Origin: CANHEE01 sp043777755
GTDB taxonomy: Bacteria; Bacteroidota; Bacteroidia; Chitinophagales; Saprospiraceae
DNA: 22,973 nucleotides
Direction: 5' to 3'
NCBI GenBank assembly: GCA_043777755.1
Contig: JAYWHK010000208.1
Coordinates: 1 to 22,973 of the forward strand
In this document: positions 14,140-19,997 of the stretch, piece by piece
Layout of the letters: each line of letters begins with the position of its first letter
How positions within the stretch are numbered: position 1 is the stretch's first letter
Notes under the pieces: generated by a model
What the model was told of the DNA's origin: nothing
Database searches by the model: none
The model's input: only the letters and a program-made list of their open reading frames with translations
Translations under genes and position numbers: made by a program

Positions 14140-15357
14140 ATGCTACATAAAATATCCTTAGGAAAATTTATTCAAAATTATATTACTACTCGAAGAGAAA
14201 GCCTACTAGCTGTTGATATAGAAAAAAATAAAGATAGACTTATTCAAAATATTGAAAATAAGTCTATTTTAGTCATTGGCGGAGCAGGAACAATTGGCTC
14301 ACATTTTATCAAAGCATTATTGGCTTTTTTACCATCAAAAGTAGTAGTAGTAGATACCAACGAAAATGGCTTGACAGAGTTGGTTCGGATGTTAAGAAGT
14401 GATTACAATATTACAATGCCAGATGATTTTAGAACTTATCCTATAAGTTTGGGCAGCAAAGTATTGGCAAAATTACTACAACATGAAGGCAGATTTGATA
14501 TAGTAGCCAATTTTGCAGCACACAAGCACGTTAGAAGCGAAAAAGATATGTTTTCTATTGAGGCAATGATTGAAAATAATATCTTTAATACGATTGATTT
14601 ATTAAATCAATTAGAAAATAAAAAACCAGAACATTTTTTCTGTGTTTCTACGGATAAAGCTGCGAATCCCGTAAATATCATGGGTGCTTCCAAAAAAGTA
14701 ATGGAAGATGTGCTATTGGCTTATGGTTCAAAGTTTAAGATTTCAACAGCTCGTTTTGCAAATGTTGCTTTTTCCAATGGCAGCCTTTTACAGGGCTTCG
14801 TTGAACGGCTGATGAAACAACAACCTTTATCCGTTCCGAAAGGTATTAGTAGATATTTTGTTTCTCCTAATGAGTCAGGTGAATTATGTATGTTGGCTTG
14901 TGTTTTAGGAGAAAATCGAGATATTATCTTTCCTAAGTTAGATGAAGATAGAGATTTAGTTCCGCTAACAGAAGTTTGTATCAAATTTTTAGCATATCTT
15001 GGCTTAGAGCCTGATTATTGTTTTTCTGAAGAGGAGGCAAAACAAAAAGCTACACAACTCAATGATAATAGTATAAAATATCCTGTTTATTTTTTTGGTT
15101 CTGAAACTTCTGGTGAAAAATCGTATGAAGAATTTTATACAGACCAAGAAGAATTAGATTTAAATCGCTTCGCCAACTTAGGAATAGTTAAAAATGCTGC
15201 AACCAATCTTGCGGATTTGGAAGTTAATTTAGGGCAACTAAAAGATATTTTTAATAAAGACACAACTTCTAAACAAGAGTTAGTATCAGTACTTAACAAT
15301 ATTATTCCAAATTTTAGTCATATTGAAACAGGTAAGAATTTAGACCAAAAAATGTAA
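14140..15357 (+). CDS. PglF/WbpM-type UDP-GlcNAc 4,6-dehydratase (soluble form)
   Basis: A 405-aa Polysacc_synt_2-family dehydratase without the N-terminal membrane domain of WbpM/PglF. The glycine-rich cofactor loop GGAGTIGS lies near residues 47-54, and FAAHKHV follows. The catalytic block is Thr171-Asp172-Lys173 (STDKAANP) with Met181 and Lys185 (NIMGASK). The spacing matches the Thr/Asp/Lys/Met/Lys set of PglF exactly. The C-terminal ~100 residues extend past the usual soluble dehydratase. The protein would make UDP-4-keto-6-deoxy-GlcNAc for the ketoreductase encoded just upstream, or for the nonulosonate branch if no pseB exists elsewhere. It sits 6 bp after that ketoreductase gene and 3 bp before the phosphoglycosyl transferase gene. 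Confidence 0.82.
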   Translation: MLHKISLGKFIQNYITTRRESLLAVDIEKNKDRLIQNIENKSILVIGGAGTIGSHFIKALLAFLPSKVVVVDTNENGLTELVRMLRSDYNITMPDDFRTYPISLGSKVLAKLLQHEGRFDIVANFAAHKHVRSEKDMFSIEAMIENNIFNTIDLLNQLENKKPEHFFCVSTDKAANPVNIMGASKKVMEDVLLAYGSKFKISTARFANVAFSNGSLLQGFVERLMKQQPLSVPKGISRYFVSPNESGELCMLACVLGENRDIIFPKLDEDRDLVPLTEVCIKFLAYLGLEPDYCFSEEEAKQKATQLNDNSIKYPVYFFGSETSGEKSYEEFYTDQEELDLNRFANLGIVKNAATNLADLEVNLGQLKDIFNKDTTSKQELVSVLNNIIPNFSHIETGKNLDQKM

Positions 15358-15360
15358 CCT

Positions 15361-16023
15361 ATGTACCTTTTATTCAAAAGATTGTTAGACTTAACAATAG
15401 CTATTACAGCACTAATATTATTACTACCCATTTTTATTCCTGTAATAATTGGATTGAGATTAAGTGGAGAAGGTAAAGTTTTTTATTTTCAAAAAAGAAT
15501 TGGTTTAAAAAATAGTTATTTCCAAATTTGGAAATTTGCTACCATGCTTGAAAATTCTTTAAATATGGGTTCTGGATCTATCACACTTAGAAATGACCCA
15601 AGGGTATTACCTATGGGAACTTTTTTGAGAAAAACAAAAATCAACGAATTACCTCAAATTATAAATGTTTTAATAGGCAATATGAGCATTGTTGGTCCTC
15701 GTCCATTGGTAGATAAAACATTTAGTGCTTATTCAGAGGAAGTAAAAAGTAAAGTTTATAACTCAAAACCTGGTATTACGGGTATCGGTTCAATTGTCTT
15801 TCGTGACGAAGAACAACTAATATCAAATTCTGATTTAGAACCTCATAACTTTTATGAAAAATTTGTTGCACCGCATAAAGGAGATTTAGAAATGTGGTAT
15901 CAAACCAACAAATCCCTTTGGACAGACATCAAAATCATTTTCTTAACCGCTTGGGTTATTCTTTTTCCCAATAGCGATTTAGTATATAAGGCATTTACAA
16001 CGCTACCAAAAAGAAGTTTTTAA
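15361..16023 (+). CDS. small membrane phosphoglycosyl transferase (Bac_transf) with Asn-Glu in place of Asp-Glu
   Basis: A 220-aa single-domain bacterial sugar transferase. One hydrophobic re-entrant segment (about residues 10-32) is followed by RIGLKNSYFQIWKF, TLRNDPRV, GTFLRKTKINELPQ and NMSIVGPRPL. Family members attach a sugar-1-phosphate to undecaprenyl phosphate and thereby start repeat-unit assembly. The catalytic dyad is normally Asp-Glu in a DELPQ context; here residues 95-96 are Asn-Glu (AAC at 15643-15645), and the usual KFRSM is KFATM. The length matches the minimal PglC-like form. The gene is followed by 71 bp and then a second, unrelated initiating transferase. From general recollection, related Bacteroidota sequences share this Asn, so it may mark a subfamily and need not mean a dead enzyme. 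Confidence 0.85.
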   Translation: MYLLFKRLLDLTIAITALILLLPIFIPVIIGLRLSGEGKVFYFQKRIGLKNSYFQIWKFATMLENSLNMGSGSITLRNDPRVLPMGTFLRKTKINELPQIINVLIGNMSIVGPRPLVDKTFSAYSEEVKSKVYNSKPGITGIGSIVFRDEEQLISNSDLEPHNFYEKFVAPHKGDLEMWYQTNKSLWTDIKIIFLTAWVILFPNSDLVYKAFTTLPKRSF

Positions 16024-16060
16024 CGAAAATTTAGTTACCTCATAGGATAAAAAGTATATA

Positions 16061-16074
16061 TACTCCACGGAGTA
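16061..16074 (+). promoter_or_regulatory. short dyad in the gap before the WecA-like gene
   Basis: TACTCCACGGAGTA is a dyad with 6-bp arms and a 2-bp centre, located 21-34 bp upstream of the ATG at 16095. The centre is too short for a stable RNA hairpin, so a protein-binding operator is the more likely use if it is functional. Only this one copy is seen. Confidence 0.3.
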
Positions 16075-16094
16075 ATTAATTTTTGCACACAACT

Positions 16095-17159
16095 ATGTAC
16101 GACATCATACTCGCCTTTATCACTGCTTTTGTAGTCAGCTATTCTGCAATGCCTTCTATCATAAGAATCGCCATTGACAAAGGATTATGTGATTTACCAG
16201 GAGAACGTCGCTCACATACAGCGGTGACACCTTCCCTTGGCGGCATTGGTATCTTTGTCGGACTCTTATTTTCTATTGTTTTTTGGACATCTTTTGACAA
16301 GTTTGGCGATTTGCAATATATTCTTTGTGCCATTTTAGTCATTGCTATTATTGGTGTGAAAGACGATATTGAATCTATTTCCCCTTATAAAAAATTGTAT
16401 GGAGAATTGCTGGCTGCTATTATTTTAGTGTTCAAATCAAACGTGAAAATTACAAGTTTTTACGGCATTTTTGGCATTGGAGATATTCCAGATGCGATTG
16501 CTATTCCTCTTTCAATCTTCATTATAATAGTCATTATCAATGCTTTTAACTTAATTGATGGCATTAATGGACTTTCAGGAAGTATAGGCTTACTGGTTTC
16601 TACCATCTTTGGGTTGTGGTTTTATGTAACAAATAATTTAGTTTTGGCAGTGCTTGCGTTTTCATTGGCTGGATCTATTTTAGCCTTTTTAAAATACAAT
16701 TTTACGCCTGCTAAAATTTTCATGGGTGACACAGGTGCGCTCTTATTAGGAATGGTTTGTTCTATTCTATCTATAAAATTCATAGAATTACACAAAGGTT
16801 TAGAAAGTCCTTACGCTTTTAAAGCTGTTCCTGCCATCACAGTAAGTATTTTGATACTGCCTTTATTTGATACATTAAGGGTTTTTACAATGAGAATTTT
16901 AAAAGGAAAATCCCCTTTTTATCCAGATAGAACACATATTCACCATCTTTTGATTGATGCAGGATTTACGCATTTGAAAGCAACAACTGTGCTGATTATG
17001 GTGAATATTTCACTTATAGCTATTGCTATATCATTACAAGATTTGGGTTCATTGGTGTTATTAATTTTAATTTTAGTACTTGCCTCAATTGTTACTTCTG
17101 TATTTTTTTTCATGGCAGCTAAAAAAATGAAAAATGATAACAAGTCTTTCTCAGCTTAA
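16095..17159 (+). CDS. WecA-type undecaprenyl-phosphate sugar-1-phosphate transferase
   Basis: A 354-aa polytopic inner-membrane protein of the MraY/WecA (glycosyltransferase 4) family with about 10-11 membrane segments. Conserved cytoplasmic motifs are GVKDDIES (Asp90-Asp91), NLIDGINGLSG (Asp155), IFMGDTGALLLG (Asp212) and PDRTHIHHLL (His281, His283, His284). It would transfer GlcNAc-1-P or a related HexNAc-1-P from its UDP-sugar to undecaprenyl phosphate. The ATG at 16095 is preferred over an in-frame TTG at 16083, because MYDIILAFI leads straight into the first membrane helix. The gene overlaps the downstream Uma2 gene by 26 bp. The sugar substrate is unknown; in the Pseudomonas wbpV-wbpL-wbpM set the equivalent enzyme uses QuiNAc or FucNAc. 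Confidence 0.88.
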   Translation: MYDIILAFITAFVVSYSAMPSIIRIAIDKGLCDLPGERRSHTAVTPSLGGIGIFVGLLFSIVFWTSFDKFGDLQYILCAILVIAIIGVKDDIESISPYKKLYGELLAAIILVFKSNVKITSFYGIFGIGDIPDAIAIPLSIFIIIVIINAFNLIDGINGLSGSIGLLVSTIFGLWFYVTNNLVLAVLAFSLAGSILAFLKYNFTPAKIFMGDTGALLLGMVCSILSIKFIELHKGLESPYAFKAVPAITVSILILPLFDTLRVFTMRILKGKSPFYPDRTHIHHLLIDAGFTHLKATTVLIMVNISLIAIAISLQDLGSLVLLILILVLASIVTSVFFFMAAKKMKNDNKSFSA

Positions 17160-17730
17160 TCTTGATGCGCATTACACGTATGCAGATTATATAATATGGA
17201 CTTTTCAAGAGCGTGTAGAGCTTTTGAAAGGAAAAATATTTCCGATGGCCGCGCCAAGTGTGAAGCATCAGCGAGTGTCAGGATATTTACATATTCTAAT
17301 TGGTACGTATTTAAAAGGACATAGATGTGATGTTTTTTCCGCTCCATTTGATGTTCGCTTACCACTACCAGCAAGTCGAGCTAAAGACAACAAAATAGAT
17401 ACAGTAGTCCAACCTGACTTGTGTGTAGTCCGTGACCAATCAAAATTAGATGAAAAAGGTTGCATTGGCGCACCTGAGCTGGTTGTTGAAATTCTATCTC
17501 TTGGCAATTCTAAAAAAGAGATGAAAGCCAAATTTGAATTGTATGAAAATGCTGGCGTACTCGAATATTGGGTTATTGATCCAGAACACAACCTCGCTTT
17601 TTGCTATTATCTTGATGAAAAAACGCAAAAATATATCCCAAGCCTTGCTTTTACAGATGATGATACTATAGAAAGCAAAGTTTTAGAAGGTTTAATGTTA
17701 AATTTAGAAGAATTATTTAAAAATAAATAA
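17134..17730 (+). CDS. Uma2-family (DUF820) PD-(D/E)XK nuclease-fold protein
   Basis: A 198-aa protein of the Uma2/DUF820 family. It begins with YTYADYIIWTFQERVELLKG and PMAAPSVKHQRV. The nuclease-fold core follows: Asp95 in VQPDLCVV, Glu119 in PELVVEILS, a lysine-rich KKEMKAKFELYENAGV segment and EYWVIDPEH. Length is typical. These proteins are abundant in cyanobacteria and some Bacteroidota, and their function is not established despite the endonuclease-like fold. The ATG lies inside the 3' end of the WecA-like gene, and gmd begins 6 bp after its stop, so it is co-transcribed with glycan genes. I know of no link to polysaccharide synthesis, and it may be a passenger. Confidence 0.88.
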   Translation: MITSLSQLNLDAHYTYADYIIWTFQERVELLKGKIFPMAAPSVKHQRVSGYLHILIGTYLKGHRCDVFSAPFDVRLPLPASRAKDNKIDTVVQPDLCVVRDQSKLDEKGCIGAPELVVEILSLGNSKKEMKAKFELYENAGVLEYWVIDPEHNLAFCYYLDEKTQKYIPSLAFTDDDTIESKVLEGLMLNLEELFKNK

Positions 17731-17736
17731 AATAAT

Positions 17737-18855
17737 ATGGCTCAAAAAGTTGCCTTAGTAACAGGTGTTACAGGTCAAGACGGTGCATACTTGTCTGAAT
17801 TATTATTATCAAAAGGGTACATAGTGCATGGTATTAAACGCCGTGCATCGCTTTTTAATACAGAAAGAATTGATCACTTGTATCAAGATCCTCACGTAAG
17901 TAGTAAAAATTTTATTTTACATTATGGCGATTTGAGTGATTCTACCAATATCATTCGCATCATTCAAGAAGTGCAGCCTGACGAAATCTACAACCTCGGT
18001 GCAATGAGTCATGTTAGAGTGAGTTTTGAAACGCCTGAGTATTGCGCTGATACGGACGGAATCGGTACTTTGCGCTTGTTGGAAGCGGTTAGAATTTTAA
18101 ATTTGACAAAAAAATGTAGAATTTATCAGGCTTCCACTTCGGAATTATACGGAAAAGTACAAGAAATTCCGCAAAAAGAAACAACTCCGTTTTATCCTCG
18201 TTCTCCTTATGCAGTAGCAAAAATGTATGCGTTTTGGATTACGGTCAATTACCGTGAGGCATACAATATGTTTGCTTGCAACGGGATATTATTCAATCAC
18301 GAATCGCCCTTGCGTGGTGAAACTTTTGTTACCCGTAAAATTACTCGTGGTGTAGCAAAAATCGCCCTCGGCTTGCAAGACAAACTCTGGATGGGTAACA
18401 TCAACTCAAAAAGAGATTGGGGTCATGCAAAAGATTATGTGGAAGGAATGTGGCGCATTTTGCAACACGATACTCCAGAAGATTTTGTTTTGGCAACTGG
18501 TGAAACAACCGAAATTCGGGAGTTTATTCGTATGGCTTTTGCTGAAGTAGGCATTGAAATTGGTTTTTCTGGTGAAGGTGTTGATGAAAAAGGATTCGTT
18601 GTCGCTTGTAACAATGCTGAGTATCAGTTGCCTATTGGTCAAGAAATTTTAGCGATTGATGCTCGTTATTTCCGCCCAACAGAAGTTGATTTGTTGATTG
18701 GTGATGCTACAAAGGCCCGTACAAAATTAGGTTGGAAACCTAAATACAATGTCCAAATGCTTTGTGCTGAAATGGTAGAAAAAGATTTGGAATTGTTCAA
18801 AAGAAATCAGCACTTGAAAGACGCTGGTTTTGAAATTTTATCGCAATACGAGTAA
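17737..18855 (+). CDS. gmd: GDP-mannose 4,6-dehydratase
   Basis: A 372-aa cytosolic SDR enzyme that converts GDP-D-mannose to GDP-4-keto-6-deoxy-D-mannose. The NADP-binding VTGVTGQDGAYL is at residues 8-19, and KRRASLFNTERIDH, NHESPLRGETFVTRKI and KRDWGHAKDYVEGMW follow. The catalytic Thr134 and Glu136 (STSELYGK) and Tyr158/Lys162 (YAVAK) sit at the positions expected from the E. coli enzyme. Length is normal and no residue is missing. Its TAA shares one base with the fcl ATG (TAATG), a typical coupled pair. Codon use is less AT-rich than in the glycosyltransferase genes. It supplies the precursor for GDP-L-fucose. Confidence 0.97.
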   Translation: MAQKVALVTGVTGQDGAYLSELLLSKGYIVHGIKRRASLFNTERIDHLYQDPHVSSKNFILHYGDLSDSTNIIRIIQEVQPDEIYNLGAMSHVRVSFETPEYCADTDGIGTLRLLEAVRILNLTKKCRIYQASTSELYGKVQEIPQKETTPFYPRSPYAVAKMYAFWITVNYREAYNMFACNGILFNHESPLRGETFVTRKITRGVAKIALGLQDKLWMGNINSKRDWGHAKDYVEGMWRILQHDTPEDFVLATGETTEIREFIRMAFAEVGIEIGFSGEGVDEKGFVVACNNAEYQLPIGQEILAIDARYFRPTEVDLLIGDATKARTKLGWKPKYNVQMLCAEMVEKDLELFKRNQHLKDAGFEILSQYE

Positions 18856-19796
18856 TGGATAGAAACAGTAAAATATACATCGCTGGACATCGTGGAATGG
18901 TTGGTTCAGCAATTAGAAGAAATTTGGAAGCGGCAGGTTATAACAACTTGATTTTCAGGACTTCATCTGAATTGGATTTGAAAAATCAAGCAGCCGTAGA
19001 AGTTTTTTTTCAAGAGGAAAAACCTGATTATGTGTTTGTTGCGGCAGCAAAAGTTGGTGGAATTGTTGCCAATAATACTTATCGGGCGCAATTTTTATAT
19101 GAAAATTTGATGATTCAAAACAATATTATTCATAACGCTTATGTGGTTGGTGTGAAAAAATTGTTGTTTTTAGGCTCTTCGTGTATTTATCCAAAATTGG
19201 CGGAACAGCCACTGACAGAAAACGCTCTTTTGACAGGGCTTTTGGAAGAAACCAACGAACCTTATGCCATTGCAAAAATCGCTGGTATCAAAATGTGTGA
19301 TGCTTATCGGGCGCAATACGGTTGCAATTTCATTTCTGCCATGCCTACGAATATGTATGGCCCTAATGACAATTATAACTTGAAAAATTCGCACGTTTTG
19401 CCTGCTTTGATTCGTAAATTTGTAGAAGCAAAGCGAAAAGGAGAGTCAGAAGTCGTCCTTTGGGGTACAGGTTCGCCGCTTCGGGAATTTATGCACGCTG
19501 ACGATTTGGCTGACGCTTGTGTTTTTTTGATGAAAAATTACAACGAAGCTGGTTTTGTGAACGTTGGAGTAGGGGAGGATTTGTCAATTAAAGATTTGGC
19601 TTATATGGTCAAAAATGTTGTAGGTTTTGAAGGAAAAATCGTACACGATTTGTCAAAACCTGATGGGACACCTCGTAAGTTGATGAATGTCAGTAAGTTA
19701 CATCAATTGGGTTGGAAACATAAAATCTCACTTGAACACGGCATACAACAAGTTTTTGAAGAAGTAAAAGATACGATTTGGGAAGACCCATCTTAA
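18855..19796 (+). CDS. fcl: GDP-L-fucose synthase
   Basis: A 313-aa SDR epimerase-reductase that makes GDP-L-fucose from the Gmd product with NADPH. Clear features are IYIAGHRGMVGSAI at the N-terminus, AAAKVGGI, the catalytic GSSCIYPK (Ser108-Ser109-Cys110), YAIAK (Tyr137, Lys141), MPTNMYGPNDNY and the late REFMHADDLADA. Length is normal. It starts on the last base of the gmd stop and is the last gene before the strong palindromic terminator, so it closes the operon. L-fucose, or a derivative of it, is therefore probably one sugar of the repeat unit. Confidence 0.97.
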   Translation: MDRNSKIYIAGHRGMVGSAIRRNLEAAGYNNLIFRTSSELDLKNQAAVEVFFQEEKPDYVFVAAAKVGGIVANNTYRAQFLYENLMIQNNIIHNAYVVGVKKLLFLGSSCIYPKLAEQPLTENALLTGLLEETNEPYAIAKIAGIKMCDAYRAQYGCNFISAMPTNMYGPNDNYNLKNSHVLPALIRKFVEAKRKGESEVVLWGTGSPLREFMHADDLADACVFLMKNYNEAGFVNVGVGEDLSIKDLAYMVKNVVGFEGKIVHDLSKPDGTPRKLMNVSKLHQLGWKHKISLEHGIQQVFEEVKDTIWEDPS

Positions 19797-19814
19797 ATCC
19801 TTCCTTTGGAAAGG

Positions 19815-19860
19815 ACAAAAAAAGCGATATTTTCTGTACAGAAAATATCGCTTTTTTTGT
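19815..19860. terminator. perfect palindromic bidirectional terminator
   Basis: The two 23-bp halves 19815-19837 and 19838-19860 are exact reverse complements, centred on TGTACA. The stem AAGCGATATTTTCTG is followed on the + strand by T7, and on the - strand the mirrored A7 provides the same T tract. A smaller 6-bp dyad (19802-19815) lies just before it. The element begins 18 bp after the fcl stop and should end the glycan operon. No - strand gene converges on it within the window. Confidence 0.92.
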
Positions 19861-19942
19861 TTTTATTTCGTATTTTTGCATTATTTTTTTATATGAAAAA
19901 ATAAAATATCACTTCGCTTACGCTTCACTTTTCGGCTTATTT

Positions 19943-19976
19943 TTTGCAATACGCTTGTTTAATTACTGTATTTTTG
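19943..19976 (+). promoter_or_regulatory. candidate Bacteroidota promoter for the repeat-protein gene
   Basis: TATTTTTG at 19969-19976 matches the TAnnTTTG -7 element exactly. TTTG at 19943-19946 lies 22 bp upstream, within the 17-23 bp range known for the -33 element in this phylum. A start near 19983 would leave a leader of roughly 15 nt before the ATG at 19998. It lies just downstream of the operon terminator, as expected for a new transcription unit. Confidence 0.55.
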
Positions 19977-19997
19977 CTATTTAAAATTCATTTTCGC

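Noticed and set aside
17268..17591. 107-aa open frame on the - strand opposite the Uma2 gene
   Set aside because: The + strand frame has the full Uma2 motif set, and the antisense frame is low-complexity with no family signature.
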